This document shows positions 1 to 5,946 of a stretch of DNA of 13,792 nt, one piece after another. Position numbers and translations under genes: made by a program. Location: the NCBI GenBank assembly GCA_900555875.1, contig USNB01000017.1, positions 1 through 13,792 on the forward strand, written 5' to 3'. Positions within the stretch are counted from its first letter, which is position 1. Every line of letters begins with the position of its first letter. This DNA comes from an uncultured Eubacteriales bacterium (GTDB lineage: Bacteria > Bacillota > Clostridia > Christensenellales > Pumilibacteraceae). The notes beneath the pieces were generated by a model. The model worked only from the letters and a program-made list of their open reading frames with translations, made no database searches and was not told the DNA's origin.

Positions 1-1038
1 GAAGGCGAATGCGTGCGCGTGGGGCTTGCCGCAGTCAAGGGCGTAGGCTCGGCGATAATGGAAGAGATGGTGGCGGAGCGTAAGGCCAACGGTCCGTACA
101 AGGATCTTTATTCGTTCCTCAGCCGCATGTATAACGTCAAGCTCAACAGCCGCATGATAGAGAGCCTTATATATGCGGGAGCGTTCGATTGTTTCGGAAA
201 GGCGCGCAGCGTGCTCATACAGGCATATCCTCTTCTTCAGGACCGCGTTGCCGCGGACAATAAGGCGAAAGCGGGAGGACAGCTTTCCATGTTCGATATG
301 TTCGACGAAGCGGACGGCGGCATGGATGAATTCGTATATCCCGTAGCGGAAGAATTTTCGCTGCGCGACAAACTGCGCATGGAAAAACAGGTGACGGGCG
401 TCTACCTTACGGGACATCCGCTCCAGCCTGCGGCGGCGGCGTTGTCCGCAATGCGCTATAATTCCGCCGACATCCACAAGCTCGATCCCACCGACGAAGA
501 GGGTGAAGACGTTGCGGAACAGACCGAACTTCAGGACGGTTCCACGGTCACTCTCCGCGGCATGATAATCAGCTCGGAAAAGAAATTCTCCAAGAGCGGC
601 AAGGAATTCGGCATAGGCGTGCTCGAGGATCTGGTAGGCACGGTGGAAGTCATGGTATCGCCGTCGAAATGGCAGCAGCTTAAGAACATGCTCGTGCCCG
701 ATAAGCTCGTGACGGTGACCGGCCGCATCTCCGCTAACGGAGACAGACCGGCAGGCATATGGGCGACGAACATGGAGGAATGGAAGGAGGCGGCTGCGGC
801 GTCCGAAGCCCCGGCAGAGGTCGAGAGAAAGATATGCTGTTATCTTACGGGCGGAAAGGATTCACCGCTCACGAACGACATACTCGATATCGCCCGCACA
901 TATCCGGGCAAGGATACGCTGTACATCAAGGATACGGGATCTGGCGCCATATATCGTTCGGGCGTGAAGCTGGACGCGCGTCTCGCGCGAGCGGAAATGG
1001 TAGGATTGCTCGGCGAAAATAATGTCAGGATCGCATAA
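1..1038 (+). CDS. dnaE: DNA polymerase III subunit alpha, C-terminal part (5' end outside the window)
   Basis: This is the last 345 codons of the replicative polymerase catalytic subunit; the reading frame is open from base 1, so the start lies upstream. Visible parts, numbered from the first codon here: a helix-hairpin-helix region (about 8-60, with GLAAVKGVG and later LIYAGAFD), a probable beta-clamp binding motif QLSMF at 94-98, and an OB-fold (about 180-245, starting STVTLRG). A C-terminal tail of about 75 residues follows and in the family contacts the clamp loader. The polymerase active-site aspartates would be upstream of the window and cannot be checked. The protein acts in the cytoplasm at the replication fork. 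The next gene, pfkA, starts 94 bp later with its own promoter; dnaE next to pfkA is a common Firmicutes order. Family assignment is firm; whether it is DnaE1 or DnaE3 type is not determined. Confidence 0.95.
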   Translation, partial: EGECVRVGLAAVKGVGSAIMEEMVAERKANGPYKDLYSFLSRMYNVKLNSRMIESLIYAGAFDCFGKARSVLIQAYPLLQDRVAADNKAKAGGQLSMFDMFDEADGGMDEFVYPVAEEFSLRDKLRMEKQVTGVYLTGHPLQPAAAALSAMRYNSADIHKLDPTDEEGEDVAEQTELQDGSTVTLRGMIISSEKKFSKSGKEFGIGVLEDLVGTVEVMVSPSKWQQLKNMLVPDKLVTVTGRISANGDRPAGIWATNMEEWKEAAAASEAPAEVERKICCYLTGGKDSPLTNDILDIARTYPGKDTLYIKDTGSGAIYRSGVKLDARLARAEMVGLLGENNVRIA

Positions 1039-1058
1039 GAATAAAATGCGTCAAACGA

Positions 1059-1087
1059 TTGCAAAATCCGCGTGACAATGTTATAAT
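1059..1087 (+). promoter_or_regulatory. pfkA promoter
   Basis: TTGCAA (1059-1064), a 17-nt spacer, then TATAAT (1082-1087), with TG one base before the -10 (extended -10). Transcription should start near 1094, giving a leader of about 40 nt that carries GGAGAG at 1118-1123. No terminator is visible between dnaE and this promoter, so read-through from dnaE is also possible. Confidence 0.7.
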
Positions 1088-1088
1088 G

Positions 1089-1102
1089 ACCATTGGAATG
1101 GT
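1089..1102. promoter_or_regulatory. Perfect inverted repeat over the predicted pfkA transcription start
   Basis: ACCATT-GG-AATGGT begins two bases after the -10 box and spans the expected +1. Its position would suit a repressor site, but it could also be a small RNA hairpin at the 5' end or chance. No regulator can be named. Confidence 0.3.
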
Positions 1103-1132
1103 GATGAATCCGCATACGGAGAGTGTTTGGTT

Positions 1133-2092
1133 ATGAAAAGGATAGGAATATTGACTAGCGGGGGCGACGCTCCGGGTATGAATGCCGCCATACGCGCCGT
1201 GGTCAGAACGGCGATATGCAGCGGTATGAGCGTCGTCGGCATCGAGCGCGGCTATCAGGGCATACTTGACAAAGCGTTCCGCGAGTTGCAGATGCGCAGC
1301 GTATCCGATATCGTCCAGCGCGGCGGTACGATGCTCAGAACGGCGCGTTGCATGGATTTTCACAAACCGGAATGTCAGGATGTCGCGATAGCGAACATGC
1401 GCGAAGAGGGCATAGAAGGTCTTGTCGTTATAGGCGGCGACGGTTCTTTCCGCGGCGCTGCCGCGCTTTCCGGTAAGGGCTTTCCCACTGTCGGTATCCC
1501 CGGAACGATAGACAACGATCTTTCATATACCGACTACACGGTGGGATTCCATACGGCGTGCAATACCTGTCTCGAAGCGATAGACAGGATACGCGATACG
1601 TCGTCCTCTCACGATCGTATCACGATAGTGGAAGTCATGGGACGGCACTGCGGCGATATAGCGCTTTATACTGGCATAGCCGGCGGTGCGGAGCTGATCA
1701 TCATCCCCGAAGTGCCTATGACGTTCTCGGAGATAAAGAAAAGCCTTATCGAGGCGTCCCAGAAGGGTAAGACGAGCGGCATGGTCGTGCTTGCCGAAGG
1801 CGTATGCGGAGCGGACGAGCTGATGCGTTTCCTTCAGCGAGAAACGAATCTCTCCATCCGCGCCACAGTGCTCGGGCATCAGCAGCGCGGCGGATCGCCC
1901 TCCATGCGGGACAGACTTCTCGGTACGCAGTTCGGATATCACGCCGTCAACCTGCTTAAAAAGGATATAGGCAATCGCGTGATAGGCATTTCCAAAGAGA
2001 AGATAGTGGATTTCGATATCATGGAAGCGCTTGCGATGCCGCGTAAGTTCCGCAAGGATCTTTATAAAATGGCACAGATAGTATCGCAATAA
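1133..2092 (+). CDS. pfkA: ATP-dependent 6-phosphofructokinase
   Basis: Phosphorylates fructose 6-phosphate to fructose 1,6-bisphosphate, the committed step of glycolysis, in the cytoplasm. The 319-residue length is the normal bacterial PfkA size. Motifs seen: N-terminal GILTSGGDAPGMNA with the phosphate-binding GGD at 10-12, GGDGS at 101-105, TIDND at 125-129 containing the catalytic aspartate, MGRHCG at 169-174 and QRGGSPS at 251-257. Glycine at 104 after D103 is the ATP-type signature; pyrophosphate-dependent enzymes have GGDD here. The ATG at 1133 is chosen because GGAGAG ends 9 nt before it; an in-frame TTG at 1127 would leave only 3 nt. The gene has its own promoter and a strong terminator just past the stop, so it is probably monocistronic. 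No pyruvate kinase gene follows, unlike many Firmicutes. Confidence 0.97.
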   Translation: MKRIGILTSGGDAPGMNAAIRAVVRTAICSGMSVVGIERGYQGILDKAFRELQMRSVSDIVQRGGTMLRTARCMDFHKPECQDVAIANMREEGIEGLVVIGGDGSFRGAAALSGKGFPTVGIPGTIDNDLSYTDYTVGFHTACNTCLEAIDRIRDTSSSHDRITIVEVMGRHCGDIALYTGIAGGAELIIIPEVPMTFSEIKKSLIEASQKGKTSGMVVLAEGVCGADELMRFLQRETNLSIRATVLGHQQRGGSPSMRDRLLGTQFGYHAVNLLKKDIGNRVIGISKEKIVDFDIMEALAMPRKFRKDLYKMAQIVSQ

Positions 2093-2098
2093 TAAAAA

Positions 2099-2125
2099 GA
2101 AGCGGCTCAGCCGCTTTCTTTTTTT
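2099..2125 (+). terminator. Rho-independent terminator of pfkA
   Basis: The stem AAGCGGC/GCCGCTT (2100-2106 with 2110-2116, TCA loop) is followed by a T-rich tract (2115-2125, one C). It starts 7 nt after the pfkA stop codon. Confidence 0.9.
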
Positions 2126-2172
2126 GTAAACCGAAACCTCGCGATAATGGCAGGGTTTTCCGAACACAAAGA

Positions 2173-2196
2173 AAGCCGAGGGGAAACTCTCGGCTT
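2173..2196. repeat. 8-bp hairpin after the pfkA terminator
   Basis: AAGCCGAG (2173-2180) pairs perfectly with CTCGGCTT (2189-2196). There is no T-tract on the plus side; on the minus side the stem is followed by TCTTTG, so a weak minus-strand terminator or the edge of the decayed island are both possible. No gene uses it obviously. Confidence 0.35.
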
Positions 2197-2376
2197 AAAA
2201 ATTTTCAGCGATAATTTTTCCCTTGACGAAAACCGAATTTTCCGATACCCGCAAAACGAGAGACAAGGATAGCGGAGAACATACGGAAAATGTACGGAAG
2301 ATATGCGCAGGATTGACGGGCGGCATACTCGCGGTCTGTAAGCCTTTTGCGGTACAATGGAAGAAGGAGGCAGAAA

Positions 2377-2556
2377 ATGCGAAAGAAAGAGAAAAATTAC
2401 GAAGTAAATATCGACGGCATTCCGCAGCTTAAGGATATGCCGAAAGACCTGCCGGATTTATTATGCGCGGCGTTACTTGACGGTATATTGTCGGATAAAA
2501 GGGCGAAGCGGCATGTATGGAAAATACGGAAGTCCCGGAACAGAATGAAATTGTAA
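2377..2556 (+). CDS. Small hypothetical protein (59 aa) upstream of the integrase remnant
   Basis: I do not recognise this protein. It is translated from an ATG with a textbook Shine-Dalgarno, AAGGAGG at 2364-2370, 6 nt ahead, which is the best ribosome site in the accessory island. The product is lysine- and arginine-rich at both ends (starts MRKKEKNYEVNIDG, ends with a basic tail after HVWKIRKSRN), with a more hydrophobic centre containing MPKDLPDLLCAALLDGILS. There is no signal peptide, membrane segment or cysteine pair. A weak -10 (TACAAT, 2353-2358) lies just upstream. The stop is 13 bp before the integrase start, where mobile elements often carry a small accessory gene such as an excisionase; that role is only a positional guess and no helix-turn-helix is evident. 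It may be a surviving intact gene of a dead element. Confidence 0.6.
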   Translation: MRKKEKNYEVNIDGIPQLKDMPKDLPDLLCAALLDGILSDKRAKRHVWKIRKSRNRMKL

Positions 2557-2569
2557 GGCAGGTCAGAAG

Positions 2570-2986
2570 ATGATATACATAAATTGGCTTCACTCCTGGT
2601 TGGAAAATTATATCCGCCCGTCCGTTAAGCGCGGACTTACGAGAGGTACAAACTGATCGTTGAACAGCATATCAGGGATAAGATCGGCGGTATGGAGCTG
2701 AACGGTCTGTCTCCGCTCGTTCTTCAACGGTTCATAACAGAACTCTTGCAGAATGGCAATCGCAGAACGGGCGAGGGGTTATCGGCAAACAGCGTCAATG
2801 CCGTCATTTCCGTTATTCAAAGTTCGCTTAAAACTGCGCACTTGTTGGGACTCACAAAAGAATACACGGCTGACAAACTCAAACGCCCGAAACTCAAAGA
2901 AAAACCCGTGGAGTGCTTTACTCTCGCCGAGCAGAAGCTGATAGAGCAAGCCGTTCTGAACGGGAAGAAAGATAAGCTGTACGGTT
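2570..2986 (+). pseudogene. Tyrosine recombinase (site-specific integrase), frameshifted and 3'-truncated
   Basis: The first 28 codons (2570-2656; WLHSWLENYIRPSVKRG) match the start of the core-binding domain of clostridial phage/transposon integrases but run into TGA at 2654. The continuation lies in another frame from about 2635 (TYERYKLIVEQHI, then ELNGLSPLVLQRFITELL, SLKTAHLLG, VECFTLAEQKLIEQAVL). Restoring one base near 2633-2636 would join GTYERYK smoothly, so a 1-nt deletion explains the break. The reading stops at about KKDKLYG, just where the catalytic domain (R...HxxR...Y) should begin, so the recombinase cannot be active. Full-length relatives are about 350-400 residues; only about 138 remain. 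The start has only a weak ribosome site. Sequencing error could explain the frameshift but not the lost domain. Confidence 0.85.
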
Positions 2987-3094
2987 GCTGATTTAGAGCC
3001 CGTATGTCCGAACTGCCACATGATTATACATTCAAAAGGAAACGGTCAAGTATATACGATTGATGAAGTAAAAGGATTCATCAGAAATACTTAA
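2987..3094 (+). pseudogene. C-terminal fragment of an HNH endonuclease
   Basis: Directly after the integrase break, a third frame reads ADLEPVCPNCHMIIHS, then GQVYTIDEVKGFIRNT and a stop at 3092-3094. DLxPVCPNCHxxIH is the end of the HNH nuclease core in a widespread family of phage- and restriction-associated endonucleases, with the CPNCH zinc/metal motif and its last histidine. The first half of the HNH core, with its own cysteine pair and the catalytic histidines, is absent and there is no start codon or ribosome site, so this is a remnant. The frame opens only at 2960, inside integrase sequence. A deletion joining the integrase to the 3' end of an HNH gene is the simplest account. Family call is good; original role (restriction, homing or phage) is unknown. 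Confidence 0.7.
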
Positions 3095-3113
3095 AATTAA
3101 ACTTACTTCACAC

Positions 3114-3145
3114 AGAAAAGTCGCAGCCAAGGCTACGGCTTTTCT
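3114..3145 (+). terminator. Long hairpin after the HNH remnant, probable terminator
   Basis: AGAAAAG (3114-3120) pairs with CTTTTCT (3139-3145), continued by an inner CG pair and AGCC/GGCT with one mismatch around an AA loop. The right arm contains TTTT, but the tract after the stem is only ATGTCTTAT, so termination efficiency is uncertain. It sits 20 nt after the HNH stop, consistent with the old 3' end of that gene. Confidence 0.5.
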
Positions 3146-3417
3146 ATGTCTTATATGCGCTTTTATTCCGATAAGGACATTTTTGTGCCGTCGAAGTGCC
3201 GTGCGGCACGGTCAATAAGGGGCGGCAAGAATATGATCGCGCATTCGCGTGGATAACTTATTCAGGCAGATATAACTTATAATAAAATACCAACGCGCAC
3301 GTCGGTGACGTGCGCGTCTGCTTTATAAAGATGATAAATTTATTTTAAGTTTCTTAAGGGAAGGGGGACGGGGGAGCCTCCGTATTTTTCGAAAGAAGGG
3401 TTCCTCCGCATCTAATT
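3146..3417. other. Gene-free stretch between the accessory remnant and the permease gene
   Basis: I see no supportable gene here. The contents are: a small palindrome around 3200-3215 (GTGCC-GTGC-GGCAC), an AT-rich tract at 3255-3290, a perfect 11-bp hairpin at 3293-3317, and a GC-rich tract at about 3357-3410 (runs of G, then GGAGCCTCC, then GGGTTCCTCCGC). The last has the look of a dispersed intergenic repeat but occurs once here. On the minus strand it is the 3' untranslated region of the permease gene. Confidence 0.5.
3293..3317 (-). terminator. Perfect 11-bp hairpin, possible terminator of the permease gene
   Basis: ACGCGCACGTC (3293-3303) and GACGTGCGCGT (3307-3317) pair perfectly around a GGT loop. 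Read on the minus strand, the stem is followed by TGGTATTTTATTATAAG, which is T-rich but broken, about 100 nt after the permease stop. Minus-strand terminator is favoured; the plus-strand tail (CTGCTTTATAAAG) is poorer. Confidence 0.45.
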
Positions 3418-4716
3418 TTACTTTAGATCGAGCTTCAGATCGCCGAATTTCATTATGCCCGCTTTGCGAAATATCTCGCCGATAGCGAACGTGAGCGCGG
3501 CGGGGAGGATGAAGCAGAACAGGGCGACCCAGAGCAGGGTGAGAGGTACGCTGCAGTTTTGAGCGCCGAGCATTTCAAACAGCATATCTATCGGCCCGAC
3601 AAGTCCGGCGGTCCCCATACCGCTTCCCGTGCGGGTAGCGAGCAGTCCCAGTCCCGTTCCGTTCGGCAGCAGCGTGGATATCGTACCGAGGATCGCCGAG
3701 GATATTATAGGGGGCAGGAACAGTATAGGCTTGCGGAACAGGTTGGGCACCTGAAGCATGCTCGTACCCAGTCCTTGAGCGATCGCTCCGCCCCAGCGGT
3801 TCTCGCGGAAGCTCATTGCGGCATAGCCCATCATATGACAGCAGCAGCCGACGACCGCCGCTCCCGCAGCGACTCCGGAGAGGTTTATCGCTATACCTAT
3901 GGCGGCGGAAGATATGGGCAGCGTGAGGGCAAATCCCATTACGGCGGCTATCACCATTCCCATGACCGCGACTGCAAACGTGCCCAGCGTCTGTACCCAG
4001 ATGATGAACGAGCCGAGCGCATTGAGCGCGAGCCATACGGGGAATCCGAGTGCAAGTCCGCCCACGGCGCCGCCGATCACGCCGACGAGAGGGGTCACGA
4101 GTATATCCACTTTGGTCCTGCCGGAAACGAGACCGCCGAGCGACATTGCACACATCGCGCCTATAAACGCGCCCATGGGGTCTCCGGCGCTCGCTATCGA
4201 TATGGAGAAGGAAGAATCTGCTTCGAGCGCTCCCATCAGTCCGCCCTGTGCCGTATAAGTCCACGTGTCATAGTCATACTGTAAGCCTATTATCGCGCCT
4301 GCATATGACCCTATCATGCCGGCGGCGCATGCCGATGCGACGATGAGGGGAGCGGTCTTTTTCATTTTGATGCACACGCCCACGCCTATGCCGGCGCCCA
4401 TCGCTATCTGCGCGACGCGCCCCGTCGCTTCGAGCGCCAGCCCGAAAAAGTTACTGCCGCCCTTGTCGATAAGGTCGCCCAACTGCCATATTATCGTTCC
4501 CGCGATGAGCGTCGCGAACAGTCCGAGCGCCATGCCGCTCATGCCGTCGATGAAAATATAATTCATCAGCCATGCGAATTTTTTCCCGCGGCTTTCGCAT
4601 TCGGAAAATTTCATTTCGCCGAGCCGTTTTTTTCCGGCTGCGTCGTCTGCGGAAACTTCGGGAGAGGGGATATCTTCCGATACCGTCGTTTTTTCTTCTT
4701 CGCTGTTTTCGTTCAT
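3418..4716 (-). CDS. PTS EIIC-type membrane permease (PTS_EIIC_2 family)
   Basis: A 432-residue polytopic membrane protein of the phosphotransferase-system EIIC_2 family, which should move a sugar or sugar-like solute across the cytoplasmic membrane; the substrate cannot be told. An acidic N-terminal tail of about 45 residues precedes about ten hydrophobic segments starting near residue 50. Family blocks seen: GDPMGAF (178-184), TKVDILVTPL (201-210), LTLPISSAA (264-272), GCCCHMMGY (290-298), RENRWGG (304-310), QGLGTSMLQ (314-322), and an ending KFGDLKLDLK. The ATG at 4716 is chosen because GGAG lies 8 nt upstream; a longer in-frame start (4791) would add a basic stretch lying over the leader hairpins and has no ribosome site. 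No EIIA or EIIB gene is adjacent, so phosphorylation partners, if used, are encoded elsewhere. It has its own promoter and structured leader. Confidence 0.88.
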   Translation of the reverse strand: MNENSEEEKTTVSEDIPSPEVSADDAAGKKRLGEMKFSECESRGKKFAWLMNYIFIDGMSGMALGLFATLIAGTIIWQLGDLIDKGGSNFFGLALEATGRVAQIAMGAGIGVGVCIKMKKTAPLIVASACAAGMIGSYAGAIIGLQYDYDTWTYTAQGGLMGALEADSSFSISIASAGDPMGAFIGAMCAMSLGGLVSGRTKVDILVTPLVGVIGGAVGGLALGFPVWLALNALGSFIIWVQTLGTFAVAVMGMVIAAVMGFALTLPISSAAIGIAINLSGVAAGAAVVGCCCHMMGYAAMSFRENRWGGAIAQGLGTSMLQVPNLFRKPILFLPPIISSAILGTISTLLPNGTGLGLLATRTGSGMGTAGLVGPIDMLFEMLGAQNCSVPLTLLWVALFCFILPAALTFAIGEIFRKAGIMKFGDLKLDLK

Positions 4717-4729
4717 TGTGATCTCCGTG

Positions 4730-4837
4730 AAAAGAAAAGTCCGGACGCGTCGGCGGCTCCGGACGAATGTTGTTTTGTTAAAGCCGTACATTCCAACGCT
4801 TCCACGGGGACGCTGCCCCGCACCTGCTTTTTATCGT
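4730..4837 (-). promoter_or_regulatory. Structured 5' leader of the permease gene, candidate attenuator
   Basis: Between the predicted transcription start (about 4838) and the ribosome site there are three hairpins on the minus strand: CGGGG/CCCCG (4805-4820), GAATGT/ACATTC (4788-4793 with 4765-4770), and GTCCGGA/TCCGGAC (4764-4739) followed at once by TTTTCTTTT (4738-4730). The last has terminator form yet lies upstream of the start codon. Segments 4782-4786 and 4793-4799 can instead pair with 4747-4758, the terminator loop, giving a possible competing fold. It does not match any riboswitch class I can recognise by eye. Confidence 0.4.
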
Positions 4838-4844
4838 TTGAATT

Positions 4845-4873
4845 AATATATACCGCCGTCATGCATTTGTCAA
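4845..4873 (-). promoter_or_regulatory. Promoter of the permease gene
   Basis: On the minus strand a perfect TTGACA (4873-4868), a 17-nt spacer and TATATT (4850-4845). It lies just downstream of the TSCPD-gene terminator, so the permease is an independent unit with a leader of about 120 nt. Confidence 0.8.
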
Positions 4874-4906
4874 GTGATTTATGCCGCAGGCGATAATATT
4901 ATATCG

Positions 4907-4954
4907 AAAAAATATGCCGAAATGATCAGCGTCCCGTCTGATCGTTTTCGGCAT
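4907..4954 (-). terminator. Terminator overlapping the 3' end of the TSCPD gene
   Basis: On the minus strand ATGCCGAAA (4954-4946) pairs with TTTCGGCAT (4922-4914) and GATCAG with CTGATC inside; ATTTTTT follows (T-run 4912-4907). The stem includes the last eight codons and the stop (TGA, 4928-4926) of the TSCPD gene, so coding and termination signals share bases. Confidence 0.9.
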
Positions 4955-5210
4955 CCTTATGCGCCTTTTTCTCCTTGTATTTTATGAGCGCCGTCGCGAG
5001 CTGATCGGGGCAGGATGTGCCGCTGCGGCATATTATGCCCTTGAGCTTTGCGATCACATCGTCTATGTTCTGTCCGTCTACCAGCTTCGCTATGCCCTGG
5101 AGATTGCCCGAGCATCCGCCTATGAATTTAACGTCCGAGATCCTGTTCTCTCCGTCTACGCGGAAGATTATCTGCCGCGAGCATGTACCTGCCGTGTTGT
5201 AAATTTCCAT
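4926..5210 (-). CDS. TSCPD domain-containing protein (TIGR03905-type)
   Basis: A 94-residue protein of the small TSCPD-domain family, whose biochemical role is unknown; the same domain occurs at the C-terminus of some vitamin B12-dependent ribonucleotide reductases. Seen: an N-terminal beta-rich part (MEIYNTAGTCSRQIIF), GGCSGNLQGIAKLV, a central ID-DVIAKLKGI segment and the TSCPDQLA motif at 65-72, then a lysine-rich tail. Four cysteines (10, 33, 61, 67) could bind metal, which is an inference. The start follows AGGAGG by 10 nt. It lies 47 bp after the DUF4364 gene on the same strand with no visible promoter between, so the two are probably cotranscribed. Its last codons are inside the terminator, which may force the odd C-terminal sequence. 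Confidence 0.88.
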   Translation of the reverse strand: MEIYNTAGTCSRQIIFRVDGENRISDVKFIGGCSGNLQGIAKLVDGQNIDDVIAKLKGIICRSGTSCPDQLATALIKYKEKKAHKDAENDQTGR

Positions 5211-5257
5211 TTCCTGTTGCCTCCTGCTTTATCTCTCTTTCCGGTTTCCCGCACTTG

Positions 5258-5782
5258 TCAGTCGATGAGCTTTTCGTATATCATGGAATATACTTCCGCC
5301 GCGCTCCCGTCCCATTTGTTGTAAACGGTTTTTGCTACTGCGCGGTTGGCGACGTTGAGTTTAAGCTCCATCGTCGTGCGCAGCGGATCGAGTATTTTCA
5401 GATGTACGGTATAAGACCCGTCTTCGTTCTTGTAATATCCTCTGAAATACTCCTGCGCGCGCTTGTACATCATCCTGTTTTCCTTGATGTAGTCCGCGAT
5501 CTCCGTTCGCTTGGATGCGGGTATGCGCGTGAAGAAGCTGTCCAGGCATTCCCTCCCGGACGTAGTGATCGTATAGTACTCGCTTCTCTCGCTCGTAGCA
5601 CGGAAAACGAACCCGGCGTCAACAAGCTCTCCGAGACATTCGATGCTTTCCATGTAGTTTACCCAGTTATTACGGCTGGCGCACATCTCGAGCAACGTTT
5701 TTTCCGTCATCGGCATGCCCATCTTGTCGAAGATGAAGAGTATTATGAGTTTGTTGACAAGATTGTTGTCGTCGATTTCCAT
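5258..5782 (-). CDS. DUF4364 family protein, predicted winged-helix regulator
   Basis: A 174-residue cytoplasmic protein of the DUF4364 family, which is largely confined to Firmicutes and is predicted to carry a winged helix. Family features seen: the opening NKLIILFIFDKM, MTEKTLLEMC, ECLGELVDAGFV, then YYTITTSGRECLDSFFTRIP, followed by a helical YIKENRMMYKRAQEY stretch and a C-terminal beta-rich half ending in AVAKTVYNKWDGSAAEVY. No function has been proved for the family. The ATG at 5782 is used because GGAGGG lies 10 nt before it; further-upstream starts overlap that site or the -10 box. Promoter at 5817-5845. It is first in a probable two-gene unit with the TSCPD gene and divergent from birA; nothing in the sequence shows that it regulates birA. 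Confidence 0.85.
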   Translation of the reverse strand: MEIDDNNLVNKLIILFIFDKMGMPMTEKTLLEMCASRNNWVNYMESIECLGELVDAGFVFRATSERSEYYTITTSGRECLDSFFTRIPASKRTEIADYIKENRMMYKRAQEYFRGYYKNEDGSYTVHLKILDPLRTTMELKLNVANRAVAKTVYNKWDGSAAEVYSMIYEKLID

Positions 5783-5816
5783 GGCGATAAAGCCCTCCAT
5801 ATACTTCCGAATAATC

Positions 5817-5845
5817 ATTATAACATATCCGCACGAAAAATGGAA
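5817..5845 (-). promoter_or_regulatory. Promoter of the DUF4364-TSCPD unit
   Basis: On the minus strand a perfect TATAAT (5822-5817) with TG one base upstream (extended -10); the -35 at 17 nt is poor (TTCCAT, 5845-5840). Expected start near 5810 gives a leader of about 28 nt that includes the GGAGGG site. Confidence 0.6.
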
Positions 5846-5885
5846 TAGCTTAGCGAATAATTTTCAAGAAAATTTTTGCATTTTT

Positions 5886-5917
5886 TCGTAAACTTCTATC
5901 GCCTCAAAAGTTGACAA
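5886..5917. promoter_or_regulatory. Predicted BirA operator over the birA-bioY promoter
   Basis: TCGTAAACT (5886-5894), 14 bases, then AGTTGACAA (5909-5917). Each half matches 7 of 9 positions of the known bacterial BirA operator, TTGTAAACC-N14/15-GGTTTACAA, with the right spacing. The right half covers the -35 box of birA, so biotinoyl-AMP-bound BirA would block its own transcription and that of bioY. The match is seen; binding is inferred. Confidence 0.7.
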
Positions 5918-5940
5918 AAGTCCGCGTCAGGTGATATACT
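5911..5940 (+). promoter_or_regulatory. birA-bioY promoter
   Basis: Perfect TTGACA (5911-5916), 18-nt spacer, TATACT (5935-5940), with TG one base before the -10. The birA ATG begins only 6 nt after the -10, where transcription itself should start. Confidence 0.8.
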
Positions 5941-5946
5941 TCGTTT

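Noticed and set aside
2223..2432. A 69-codon frame from TTG overlapping the 59-codon gene
   Set aside because: TTG start without Shine-Dalgarno; it overlaps the gene that has a perfect ribosome site, in another frame.
3155..3256. A 33-codon plus-strand frame in the spacer before the permease gene
   Set aside because: No ribosome site or promoter fits, the peptide is not recognisable and the frame runs through a palindrome; chance is enough.
2100..3320. A CRISPR array or intact defence system in the accessory island
   Set aside because: No regularly spaced direct repeats occur, and the only nuclease and recombinase traces are fragments.
4717..4791. Extended start of the permease adding 25 residues
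   Set aside because: The extra residues are encoded by the leader hairpins, lack a ribosome site and do not resemble the family; the ATG at 4716 has GGAG 8 nt upstream.
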